A DNA stretch of 21,566 bases from Acidimangrovimonas sp. (GCA_030147905.1 JASBUM010000120.1:1-21566); one strand, 5' to 3'; positions 8,093 to 14,803 are shown, counted from the first letter of the stretch. Program-made: numbers and translations. The notes: generated from the letters alone by a model not told the origin.

Positions 8093-9592
8093 TCAGGTTC
8101 GGATGTCGAGCCGGCCATTGCCGATCTGCGCCCGCCACGATCCGGACGCCGGCGCCACGGCCTCGGCGGAATCGGCCATGGGTGCTCCCGAGGATGGGTG
8201 GCGGCCTGTTTCCTGCTGGCCGCGACGGCCTTCATGGCCCGCGAAGCCTTCGAAATCCAGCGTGGCGCCGGCGCCGCCGAGCCCGTTTCCGGCAAGGATC
8301 TGGGCGAGGGTTTCGCGGTCGCTGCGAAGGCTCGCGAGGACCACGGGATTATCGGCCCGAACCACCACGCGCAGCGCCCCGTCATCATGGTGACGCAGGT
8401 CTATCTCGATATCGCCCAAGCCACGTGGGCTGAGCGCGATGCGGGTCTGTCCCTGCCCGATCGTGACACCGCGGATCTGACCGGTGACGAATTGCGCAAA
8501 GCGCGCCTGGCTGATTCCGGGCGGAAGCGCGGCAAACCCGTGGGGCGTCGCGGCGGGCGTGGCCCCGGCAGCCTGCGCGGCTGGCATGCCGCCCCCGGCC
8601 GCGGGCGACGCGTCGCCGAAAGTGGCCGCCAGAAGTCCCGCCAGCGCGTGATCGCGGGTGCCGGGCAGCGCCGGCGGCGTTGTTGCCGGATCGGCCGCCT
8701 TCGCCACGACCGGGCTCGCCACCGCTGCGCCGCTCCGGGCCACGGCGGCAAGCGCGGCCGACGAAGACTTGTCCCCCTGCGCGGCGGCCAGAAGGGTCGA
8801 CAGAAGCCGTTGCATGCGCGGATCCTCGAAACCGGCAAGCGCCCTGTCCTGCCGGGCGCCGGGCACGGCGGGCATCTTGTCATCCGCCCCCCCTGCCCCG
8901 CCGGAAACGGGCACGGTCCGGGCCGCGTCGATAGCCACCGCGCGCGGATGCACAAGCCCGTAGAGAGCCGATAGCATCGCGAAAAGCGCGGCCGGGTCCG
9001 GCGCACTGCCCCTGTCCCTGGAAGACGGGGCCGCGTGATCGGCACCTTTCGCCTCTGTCACGGCGGACAGAGCCTTTTCCAGCCGCGCAACGGCATCGGT
9101 TCCATGTTGGGCATCAAAGCGGCGCAGATAGCGGCCGAGACCCGCCGCGACCCGGTCGGCCATGGCCGTCGTCACTGCCTGCCCTGCCCCCGCAGCCACG
9201 ACGCCGCCTTCCGACAGACGCCCCCGAACGGCAAGCTCGCCGCGACGCAGGCCCGCCGCAAGCGCCACCCGGCTTGCCAGAAGGGAAGCGGCATCCGCAC
9301 CGCGCTTGCCCAGCCCCGACAACGCGGCCAGCGCCGCGGCCGCCTCGCCGGTTCCGCCCGGAGCGCCATCGGTGCCAGCCTGCGACGCCGCATCCCCAAC
9401 CGCGCCCACCGCCGATCCCGTCCCGGAGCTGGCGCCGGCGCCCGCCCGCGGCGCGGCCGCCCCCGCGAGAAGCGCCGCAAAGCCGCCCCCGCCCGCCTTC
9501 GCCCCGGTCGCCTTGGCCCCGGTCGACGCGACGGTGGCGGCCGCCGCCGGGACGGTCGACGCACCGCCCGTCACCATCGAAATCTCAGCCAT
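8093..9592 (-). CDS. fliK: Flagellar hook-length control protein FliK
   Basis: FliK is secreted during hook growth, measures hook length and switches the export gate (FlhB) to filament substrates. The 499-residue protein has a long Ala/Gly-rich, low-complexity N-terminal ruler part, as usual. The C-terminal domain contains QIRGVTIGQGQTRIALSPRG, LGDIEIDLRHHDDGALRVVV and LASLRSDRETLAQILAGNGL, the conserved Flg_hook core (about residues 375-445). The tail is Gly/Ser-rich. The ATG at 9592 has an AGGGG-like site; an ATG five codons later is an alternative. It sits between the sigma gene and flgD on the same strand. In rhizobial literature the equivalent gene was once called motD. Confidence 0.9.
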   Translation of the reverse strand: MAEISMVTGGASTVPAAAATVASTGAKATGAKAGGGGFAALLAGAAAPRAGAGASSGTGSAVGAVGDAASQAGTDGAPGGTGEAAAALAALSGLGKRGADAASLLASRVALAAGLRRGELAVRGRLSEGGVVAAGAGQAVTTAMADRVAAGLGRYLRRFDAQHGTDAVARLEKALSAVTEAKGADHAAPSSRDRGSAPDPAALFAMLSALYGLVHPRAVAIDAARTVPVSGGAGGADDKMPAVPGARQDRALAGFEDPRMQRLLSTLLAAAQGDKSSSAALAAVARSGAAVASPVVAKAADPATTPPALPGTRDHALAGLLAATFGDASPAAGGGMPAAQAAGATPAATPHGFAALPPGISQARFAQFVTGQIRGVTIGQGQTRIALSPRGLGDIEIDLRHHDDGALRVVVRADNPVVLASLRSDRETLAQILAGNGLGGAGATLDFEGFAGHEGRRGQQETGRHPSSGAPMADSAEAVAPASGSWRAQIGNGRLDIRT

Positions 9593-9684
9593 CGCGCCCC
9601 TGCCCTTCCTGCCTTGCCGATATCACGGCCGGGAGATCGCGCGGATATCCCGCAAGGAAGATTGGTGCGCCGGGTTTCATCCGA

Positions 9685-10446
9685 TTAAATCCTTTCGTTC
9701 AGCACCGAGGCCGAGAATCCGTTGCGCTGAAGGAGAAGCTTCAACCGTGCGAGCGCGCGCCGCTCCACCATCCGGGCGCGATCGCGGCTGATGCCAAGCT
9801 CGGAGGCGATACGCTCTATCGGTTCGGGCTGTGCGGCAAGCTTGCGCCGCTCGACGATGGCGCGGTCCTCGGGGGCAAGCTTGGCCAGCGCGCCCGCAAG
9901 CACATCGCGCATGCGCGCCTCGCTCGATCGTGCCGCGACCTGCTCCTCGGGCGTCATCTCGGGGCTGCAAAGCTGATCTCCCATTCGGGCCGCACCATCC
10001 TCGAAGGTCAGGGCGTCCAGGCTCACATGGCCGCCCATCGCCTGAAGAACGCGATCGCGGTCAGGGCCCGTCAGCCGGCCCATTCGGGCGTCCAGATAGG
10101 TGCGCGCCGGCATGTCCACCAGCGAACGCATCCGTGCGAGCGCGGTGGCAACCGACGTCATCACCCACCAATGCGCATAGGTCGAGAAACGTACATCCTG
10201 ACTCATGTCGAACTGGTCAGCCGCGCGCATCAGGCCGATCATCCCCTCGGCCACGAGGTCTTCCGTCTCGGCCGGATCGCGGCTCCAGCGCTGGACCTGC
10301 GCATAGACCTGACGCGCATGCGATCTGAGCAGAAGCTCAAGCGCGGTGCGGTCGCCCCGCTCCTGCCAGCCGCGGATCGCCGTGCGCTCTTCCTCGACGG
10401 CCAGCAACGGCGTCTCCAGCGCGGCCCTGTAGCTGAGCGCCATCAT
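9685..10446 (-). CDS. RpoH-like alternative sigma factor of the flagellar cluster
   Basis: A sigma-70-family factor of 253 residues that directs RNA polymerase to a gene subset. Region 2 is clear: DLVAEGMIGLMRAADQFD (about residues 63-80) and VRFSTYAHWWVMTSVATALA (85-104) resemble RpoH. Region 4.2 has a helix-turn-helix at IERIASELGISRDRARMVER. The segment after region 2.4, where RpoH proteins carry the RpoH box (QRKLFFNLR-like), is different here (ARTYLDARMGRL), so this is not ordinary heat-shock RpoH. There is no region 1.1. It lies upstream of fliK-flgD on the same strand with a 92-bp gap and has a CtrA box 76 bp upstream, so it probably acts inside the flagellar cascade. Two adjacent ATGs (10446, 10443) are possible starts. 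No FliA (sigma-28) gene is visible in the window. Confidence 0.85.
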   Translation of the reverse strand: MMALSYRAALETPLLAVEEERTAIRGWQERGDRTALELLLRSHARQVYAQVQRWSRDPAETEDLVAEGMIGLMRAADQFDMSQDVRFSTYAHWWVMTSVATALARMRSLVDMPARTYLDARMGRLTGPDRDRVLQAMGGHVSLDALTFEDGAARMGDQLCSPEMTPEEQVAARSSEARMRDVLAGALAKLAPEDRAIVERRKLAAQPEPIERIASELGISRDRARMVERRALARLKLLLQRNGFSASVLNERI

Positions 10447-10521
10447 TACACGCCCCGACTATCCTTGTTGTCCTCTGCAACAAAAGAACACAGAACGCCG
10501 GATCTTGAAAGAATTACATGA

Positions 10522-10536
10522 TTAACACATGGTTAA
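10522..10536 (-). promoter_or_regulatory. CtrA-type box upstream of the sigma factor gene
   Basis: A perfect TTAA-N7-TTAA, reading TTAACCATGTGTTAA on the minus strand. It also contains the 8-mer TTAACCAT, a known alphaproteobacterial CtrA half-site form. It lies 76 bp before the sigma-gene ATG in a 119-bp A+T-rich gap, separating that gene from the upstream unknown gene and indicating its own promoter. This is the best CtrA candidate in the window. Binding is inferred from the motif. Confidence 0.78.
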
Positions 10537-10565
10537 ACGGAAGGCTTGCCCCGCGAGCGGACGGA

Positions 10566-11126
10566 TCAACCGGCCGCCCGCCGCGGCCGGGGCGTCGCGT
10601 TCCGGCCCTGAGGGACGGGCCACGCCTCAAACCGGTCATCCTCCGCCGCGGTCATGCGCGTGAAACGGCGGCCAAGCCGGTGGTCCTTGAAAAGCGCCCC
10701 CAGCGATGCGGCACTGCCGGCACGGAACCGGGCCATTTCGAGCGCGGCCTCATCCTCCGCGGCGGTACAGGTGACATCGGCAAGATTAGCAAGATCTAGA
10801 AGCGCCACATCGAGCAGCCACTCTATATATTGCTCGCCAAGCGTATCGCCCTTTGAAAATTCGCTGCCTTCCAGCACGACGAAGGCACCATAGGGGACGT
10901 GAACGTCCAGTTCCTCGGCCAGGACATCGCCCAGGGCGAGGTCCGGCATCAGTTCATGCGACTCGGGCAGGATCCGCGGCCCCGCGGCACCACCCCGGAT
11001 CGTCAGGACCACCGTCGCCACCGGGAGCCGCGCCGCGATCGCCTGCGCCACCGGCCCCCTGGCACCCGGATCCGCAACTGCCACGGCCCCGTCCCATATC
11101 TGTTCGAGCAGCTTTCTGTCCGGCAT
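10566..11126 (-). CDS. Uncharacterised soluble protein in the flagellar regulatory region
   Basis: A 186-residue protein that I do not recognise. The ATG at 11126 gives MPDRKLLEQIWDGAVAVADP and has GGGAA about 9 nt upstream; the frame also opens at a TTG (11162) with no ribosome site. There is no signal peptide or membrane segment. The middle part (ELMPDLALGDVLAEELDVHV, PYGAFVVLEG, YIEWLLDVALLDLANLADVT) suggests a compact alpha/beta fold rich in acidic residues; the C-terminal 20 residues are Arg/Pro-rich and basic. Its position between an OmpR-like regulator and a sigma factor suggests a regulatory or flagellar accessory role, which is only inference. Codon use looks like its neighbours. Confidence 0.72.
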   Translation of the reverse strand: MPDRKLLEQIWDGAVAVADPGARGPVAQAIAARLPVATVVLTIRGGAAGPRILPESHELMPDLALGDVLAEELDVHVPYGAFVVLEGSEFSKGDTLGEQYIEWLLDVALLDLANLADVTCTAAEDEAALEMARFRAGSAASLGALFKDHRLGRRFTRMTAAEDDRFEAWPVPQGRNATPRPRRAAG

Positions 11127-11464
11127 GCGATGTGTTCCCGGTTGTTCTTGTTCCTTGAGCAAGAAGATAGCCTGTAGCAGTCGTTTCTATAAGTTTATCT
11201 TTGTTAAATCCTCTCGCCGGGACAAAAGCAGCAGACGCGCAACACCCCGGCACAGATCGCGAAGGAAGGCAGGGCGGCGGGATGCGGCGGAAATGAAAAC
11301 ACCGTGATTTCAAGCTGTTAACACAACATATTGACGATGCCTTGAACGCCGATCACAAGCCGTGGTGTTTTGGCCGGAGCCGCCACGCGAGCGGAGCGTT
11401 AAAGTATGTTAACAAACAAAAACTTGACAACCAGAGCGAGAAAAATCGCGAAGCGCGCAGTCAT
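11127..11464. promoter_or_regulatory. A+T-rich intergenic region upstream of the uncharacterised gene
   Basis: A 338-bp stretch with no supported gene. It probably holds the promoter for the leftward unknown gene: a TTATAG-like -10 candidate reads on the minus strand near 11185-11190 without a good -35. It also holds a TTAA-N6-TTAA pair (11399-11412), isolated GTTAAC-like half-sites near 11319 and 11210, and a weak terminator-like hairpin beside the preceding gene. The open frame at 11342-11917 on the plus strand overlaps the regulator gene and is not supported. Confidence 0.45.
11441..11457 (-). terminator. Weak terminator candidate after the OmpR-like gene
   Basis: On the minus strand, 7 bp after the stop, a 4-bp CGCG-CTT-CGCG stem is followed by ATTTTT. 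The U-run is present but the stem is short, so this may be only partly effective or accidental. Confidence 0.3.
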
Positions 11465-12190
11465 TCAGCCGACGGGCACGTCGGCGCCGGCAGTATTCTC
11501 GACGAAGGCGTAACCGGCGCTGCGGACCGCGCGCAGCTGGTAGCGCGCGCCGAACGCCGCTTTCAGCTTCTTTCTGATCTTGGTGATATGGACATCGAAC
11601 TTGCGGTCTCCGTAGACCCAGTCGCATTTGTCGATCGCGCGCGAAAGATCGTCACGGGTGACGAGGCTTCCGCTGTGGCGCAAGATGACGGCCATCACCT
11701 CGGCCTCGGCGCGCGTCAGCTGTACCGTCGCCTGGCTTCCGGCGGCCAGAAGCCGGTTGTCCCCGTCGAGCATCACCAGTGGCACCGCAGCGCCGTCGCC
11801 CGGCCCGGTCCCCAACCGCGCCCGCAGGCGCAACCCGAATTCGCGCAGGGAAAAAGGCGTACGCATCACATCGTCGGCCCCCGCGGCGAAGGCATCGGCG
11901 CCCTCCTCGGGCTGTAGCTGGCGATTGATGTAGAGAACGAACGCCCCCGTCCCCTCGGCGCGCAACCGTCTGACGGCCTCGATCCCTTCCCTGCCGTCGC
12001 TGCCACTGCCGACCACGGCAAGCCGCAGCCCCGCGAGCGCGCCCCGCCACGGATCAAGGGCGTCAGTGTCTGCGCCCTCGATCACCGAAAGCCGGCAGAC
12101 ACGACATAAAAAGACCGCCATGTCCCGGCGCAAGGCTTCCTCGCGCTCGAGCACCAGCGCCTCGATCGTCGCCCCTGTCCCTGTCGTCAT
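11465..12190 (-). CDS. OmpR-family transcriptional regulator with degenerate receiver domain
   Basis: A 241-residue DNA-binding regulator. The C-terminus (about 150-232) is an OmpR/PhoB winged helix: VQLTRAEAEVMAVILRHSGS, a DLSRAIDKCDWVYGDRKFDV segment, HITKIRKKLKAAFGARYQLR and the wing VRSAGYAFVE. The N-terminus looks like a receiver, but the catalytic set is gone: the phospho-acceptor Asp position is Gly61, the Thr/Ser of beta-4 is Asn89 and the Lys is Thr111 (MRTPF in place of LTKPF). It should therefore work without phosphorylation. The start at 12190 is chosen because it begins a normal receiver-like strand; a frame extension to 12367 would add an unlikely hydrophobic segment. Placement in a flagellar cluster recalls FtcR/Rem, the OmpR-type flagellar activators of Brucella and Sinorhizobium; orthology is not shown. 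It is divergent from a MucR-family gene. Confidence 0.88.
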   Translation of the reverse strand: MTTGTGATIEALVLEREEALRRDMAVFLCRVCRLSVIEGADTDALDPWRGALAGLRLAVVGSGSDGREGIEAVRRLRAEGTGAFVLYINRQLQPEEGADAFAAGADDVMRTPFSLREFGLRLRARLGTGPGDGAAVPLVMLDGDNRLLAAGSQATVQLTRAEAEVMAVILRHSGSLVTRDDLSRAIDKCDWVYGDRKFDVHITKIRKKLKAAFGARYQLRAVRSAGYAFVENTAGADVPVG

Positions 12191-12368
12191 CGCGCGTCGT
12201 TCCGTTGATGGCCGCCGCTTCACCGCTGATCGCCGCGCCTGTCCCGCATCCCCGCGCGCCGTCCCGGTCGTCGATCCGTTGCTGGGCCCTTCGGCCGATC
12301 TGACGGATAGCAAAACCGCGATTGTCAGACAAGCAGCAACGGAAATTTGCAAAATGGAAACAATCATC

Positions 12369-12392
12369 CAGGACAGAAAGCTTTTTGTCCTG
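12369..12392. promoter_or_regulatory. 24-bp imperfect palindrome, candidate operator
   Basis: Outer arms CAGGACA and TGTCCTG flank an inner AAAG/CTTT, with one mismatched pair (12376 with 12385). It lies between the divergent OmpR-like and MucR-family genes and ends 4 bp before a sigma-70-like -35 (12396-12401). The dyad symmetry and position suggest a dimeric regulator site. The cognate protein is unknown; either flanking regulator could bind. Confidence 0.55.
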
Positions 12393-12395
12393 TCT

Positions 12396-12424
12396 TTGAC
12401 GTTTCCTTAACATTCAAGTCTATT
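12396..12424 (+). promoter_or_regulatory. Sigma-70-like promoter for the first mucR-family gene
   Basis: A TTGACG -35 (12396-12401), a 17-nt spacer and TCTATT -10 (12419-12424) point at the rightward gene starting at 12457. Matches to consensus are 5/6 and 4/6. The spacer contains a CTTAAC element. The palindrome immediately upstream could place a regulator next to polymerase. Confidence 0.5.
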
Positions 12425-12456
12425 TCCTTATCAAGCAATGGTGAACGACGCGTGAC

Positions 12457-12726
12457 ATGAACAGATCGCATGAATTGAAAGACAGCCCGTCCGTATGCGC
12501 TGCCCCAACACGGGCCGAAGCCGTCTTTGAATCGGTCCAGGACGATCATCTTGTATGCCTGGAGACCGGAGTGCGGGTGGTTCTTCTGCGTCGCCACATC
12601 GTCCAAACCCTCGGCATGACCGTACCGGAGTACCGCGCCAAGTGGCGCCTGCCACCCGACTACCCGCTTGCCGCACCTGCCTATCGGCGCGACCGGCGGC
12701 AGTTCAAATCGGCGTGCCCGGCATGA
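12457..12726 (+). CDS. Short MucR/Ros-family regulator lacking the zinc site
   Basis: An 89-residue protein matching the DNA-binding half of MucR/Ros: HLVCLETGVRVVLLRRHIVQ, then TLGMTVPEYRAKWRLPPDYP and LAAPAYRRDR (residues 31-80). MucR proteins repress or organise genes for exopolysaccharide and motility by binding A+T-rich DNA. Classical members hold zinc with C-x2-C-x9-H-x4-H. Here Cys34 and His47 remain, but the second Cys is Thr37 and the last His is Leu52, so normal zinc binding is not expected. The N-terminal oligomerisation region of full-length MucR (about 140 residues) is mostly absent. The ribosome site is weak, and a five-codon ATG-TGA frame (12438-12455) precedes the start. A second, intact MucR gene follows 175 bp downstream. 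Either a dominant-negative partner or an independent regulator is possible. Confidence 0.82.
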   Translation: MNRSHELKDSPSVCAAPTRAEAVFESVQDDHLVCLETGVRVVLLRRHIVQTLGMTVPEYRAKWRLPPDYPLAAPAYRRDRRQFKSACPA

Positions 12727-12901
12727 ATCCGCCGTCTTTTCTTCCTATATCAAGGAATACGAGCGGAGCGATATCCATAGACGCGGCGAAATACAGCCTA
12801 AACTTACACGAAACCTTGCACTTTCTTGAAAATGTGGCGTCAGTTTGACAGGATAGAGAGAAGGCAAGGAATTCCGGTCTTCCGGATCTTGGAGGCAAGC
12901 A

Positions 12902-13354
12902 ATGACGGATTCGAAAGCAGCCAACAGCTATGACGTGATCTCGAACATCGCGGCGGCCTTCGCGGCCCGTCCGAATGTCTCGATCGACGATATCGTGGAG
13001 CTGGTGGCAAAGCTCTCGGCCGAACTCGGCACCACGGAAGGCGCCGGCGCCGGAACGCGCAACACCTCGACCGCGGGCGAAGGCACGGCGCGCCCCGCCC
13101 TTCCGATCGACAAGGCGGTGACACCGGACAAGGTTTACTGCCTGTGCTGCGGCAAGGGGTTCAAGATGCTCAAGCGGCACCTGGGCTCGGAACACGGGCT
13201 GAGCGAAGAAGAATATCGCACGCTCTTCGCGCTGCCGCCCGACATGCCACTGGTCGCACCGCGCTACAGCGAGCGCAAGGCAGCCTATGCCAAGAAGGTC
13301 GGACTGGGCAAATACAGCCGTGAGGACGGAAGCCAGAGCGTTCCGATCGGTTAA
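12902..13354 (+). CDS. MucR/Ros-family zinc-finger transcriptional regulator
   Basis: A full-length 150-residue MucR-family protein. The N-terminal part (residues 9-45) is helical and probably mediates oligomerisation, followed by a Gly/Thr/Ala linker (45-70). The Ros-type zinc finger has Cys80, Cys83, His93 and His98 in VYCLCCGKGFKMLKRHLGSE and the following H, then GLSEEEYRTLFALPPDMPLV and the conserved basic tail YSERKAAYAKKVGLGK. The ATG has a strong GGAGG site 6 nt upstream. A strong terminator lies 34 bp after the stop. In Sinorhizobium MucR represses the flagellar activator gene rem; by analogy this protein may act on the neighbouring OmpR-like gene or on flagellar genes. It could also have wider targets, since MucR proteins act globally. 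Confidence 0.92.
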   Translation: MTDSKAANSYDVISNIAAAFAARPNVSIDDIVELVAKLSAELGTTEGAGAGTRNTSTAGEGTARPALPIDKAVTPDKVYCLCCGKGFKMLKRHLGSEHGLSEEEYRTLFALPPDMPLVAPRYSERKAAYAKKVGLGKYSREDGSQSVPIG

Positions 13355-13387
13355 CGCATCTTAAACTTTTCCCGAAGTTGAACCATT

Positions 13388-13410
13388 GGCGCCCTTTTTC
13401 GGGCGCCTTT
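13388..13410 (+). terminator. Rho-independent terminator after mucR
   Basis: Perfect 7-bp GC stem GGCGCCC/GGGCGCC with a 6-nt TTTTTC loop is followed by TTT. It ends the mucR transcript, so motB downstream needs its own promoter. Confidence 0.85.
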
Positions 13411-13474
13411 CGCGTTGATACCGGTCTTTGCGAGGGCGGTGCGCGAAGAATTCGGCGGCGCGATCCACGCGGCA

Positions 13475-13500
13475 GGCCCGTCATCCGGCGGCGACGGGCC
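13475..13500 (+). other. Hairpin in the motB leader
   Basis: Perfect 8-bp arms GGCCCGTC and GACGGGCC with a 10-nt loop lie 31 bp before the motB start and just upstream of its GGGAAGG ribosome site. There is no T-run, so this is not a terminator. It may stabilise the leader or affect motB translation; neither is shown. Confidence 0.35.
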
Positions 13501-13531
13501 AGGCACGGGCAACGACCCGGGAAGGCAAGCC

Positions 13532-14728
13532 ATGACGCGCTCGAACCAACGGCCGATCATCATCCGCAAGATCGACGGCGAACATGCCGAAGCCCATCAC
13601 GGCGGCGCGTGGAAGGTCGCCTATGCCGATTTCATGACCGCGATGATGGCGTTCTTCCTCCTGATGTGGATTCTGTCCACGGCGACGAAGGATCAGCTCA
13701 ATGGTGTGGCGCAGTATTTCACTCCCGCGACCGTCGCGATGACCGCGAGCGGCGGCACCGGCGCACTGGCTGGCACCGCACTGGGACCGAAGGGCATCCG
13801 CAGCGCCTCCACGGGGAAATCCGCCCCGACCGGGACGGGCAACGATCCGCAGGACCATCTGGCCCACAAGCCGCAGCCAGAGGCCATCGCCAAGGCGACC
13901 GCCGCCACCGTCGCCGCCAAAGCCGCGATGGCCGCCGCCGCGCTGACCGCGAGCGGAACAAAGGCCGCGCATGCCGCCGCTGCTTCCACGGCGGTCCCCG
14001 CCAAGCCTGCCGCGAAGGTCAGCGATCAGGCCGCGCTGGCCGCCAGCCGCGCATTGGACGAAAAGCACTTTCAGGCGGTGCAGAAGGAAATCGCCCAGAC
14101 GATGCGCGCCGCCCCCGACCTGCGGCCGCTGCTGAAGAACGTTTTGTTCCAGCGCACGCCGGACGGGCTGGAAATCCAGATCGTCGACCAGAAGGGCCGC
14201 CCGATGTTCGCCAACGGCAGCGCGGTGGTGCAGGGCGCGACCCTGGATCTGATGAAGCGTCTCGGTCGCGCGCTATCCAAGCTGCCGAACAAGATCCGGA
14301 TCGCCGGCCACACCGATTCCGTGCCCTATGCCGACAATGCCGCCCACGACAACTGGGAATTGTCCTCGAACCGCGCGAACGCCACCCGCCGGGTGCTGAT
14401 CGCGGCGGGCGTGTCGCCGGCCCGCATCAGCAGCATTTCCGGCCTTGCCGACACGCAACCTCTGGTGCCCAGCGACCCGGCCGCACCGCAAAACCGGCGC
14501 ATCAGCGTCCTGCTGCGTTATGTTCAGGCCGGAAGCGGCGCGAAGCGCGATGCGATGCCGACCGGAGCTGACGCCGCGACGAAGCCCCCGAGCACGCCCG
14601 CGGTTCAGCAGACGCCGGCCGCGAAAACCGCGGCTACCCCGGACCCGAAAGCACCCGTTGCGACAAATGCCCTGACCCAGCAATATTCCCTGATCACCAT
14701 CAAGGACCTGCGCCGCAGCCTGAAGTAG
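13532..14728 (+). CDS. motB: Flagellar stator protein MotB
   Basis: MotB, with MotA, forms the ion-driven stator; its OmpA-like domain anchors it to peptidoglycan. The protein has 398 residues. The single transmembrane helix (about 29-49) contains the essential proton-binding Asp33 in KVAYADFMTAMMAFFLLMWI. An Ala/Lys/Pro-rich linker (about 110-176) follows. The OmpA-like domain runs from about 180 to 335 with IRIAGHTDSVPYADNAAHDN and ELSSNRANATRRVL, then a Ser/Thr/Pro/Ala-rich tail to the C-terminus. The ATG at 13532 follows GGGAAGG; the upstream in-frame ATG at 13415 is not needed. The preceding terminator makes a separate promoter likely, but none stands out. motA is not in the window. The gene converges on repC. 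Confidence 0.95.
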   Translation: MTRSNQRPIIIRKIDGEHAEAHHGGAWKVAYADFMTAMMAFFLLMWILSTATKDQLNGVAQYFTPATVAMTASGGTGALAGTALGPKGIRSASTGKSAPTGTGNDPQDHLAHKPQPEAIAKATAATVAAKAAMAAAALTASGTKAAHAAAASTAVPAKPAAKVSDQAALAASRALDEKHFQAVQKEIAQTMRAAPDLRPLLKNVLFQRTPDGLEIQIVDQKGRPMFANGSAVVQGATLDLMKRLGRALSKLPNKIRIAGHTDSVPYADNAAHDNWELSSNRANATRRVLIAAGVSPARISSISGLADTQPLVPSDPAAPQNRRISVLLRYVQAGSGAKRDAMPTGADAATKPPSTPAVQQTPAAKTAATPDPKAPVATNALTQQYSLITIKDLRRSLK

Positions 14729-14739
14729 CCGGGCCGGTC

Positions 14740-14755
14740 GTTGACAGCCGTCAAC
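14740..14755. other. parS: parS-like palindrome 1 (downstream of repC)
   Basis: GTTGACAGCCGTCAAC has GTTGAC/GTCAAC arms around four central bases and matches the 16-bp palindrome class that serves as centromere (RepB-binding) site in repABC replicons. It lies between the convergent motB and repC ends. The same arms occur at 14777 and 16052. Confidence 0.8.
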
Positions 14756-14762
14756 ATAATGC

Positions 14763-14803
14763 GGCGGCATGGCCATGTTGACAGCTGTCAACCTCATGCC
14801 GCC
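14763..14803. repeat. Extended inverted repeat around a parS-like site at the repC 3' end
   Basis: Perfect 9-bp arms GGCGGCATG (14763-14771) and CATGCCGCC (14795-14803) enclose the fully palindromic parS-like copy. The right arm includes the repC stop region. On the repC transcript this could fold into one long hairpin; no U-run follows. It may combine partition-site and mRNA 3'-end functions. Confidence 0.55.
14777..14792. other. parS: parS-like palindrome 2 (perfect dyad)
   Basis: GTTGACAGCTGTCAAC is a perfect 16-bp palindrome one base from the repC stop codon. It is spaced 37 bp start-to-start from copy 1, so the two sites lie within four helical turns. It is the most symmetrical of the three copies and the best candidate for a primary RepB site. 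Confidence 0.85.

Noticed and set aside
8071..8388. N-terminal extension of FlgD to 8388
   Set aside because: It overlaps the fliK 3' end and adds non-conserved residues; the ATG at 8070 has a good AAGGAG site and gives a normal FlgD.
12191..12367. N-terminal extension of the OmpR-like regulator with a hydrophobic segment
   Set aside because: No ribosome site precedes 12367, the extension lies in the divergent promoter region, and a membrane segment before a receiver is unusual. The start at 12190 gives a standard domain order.
12438..12455. Five-codon frame just before the short mucR-family gene
   Set aside because: It ends one base before the real ATG and might couple translation, but such a short frame is expected by chance and has no strong ribosome site.
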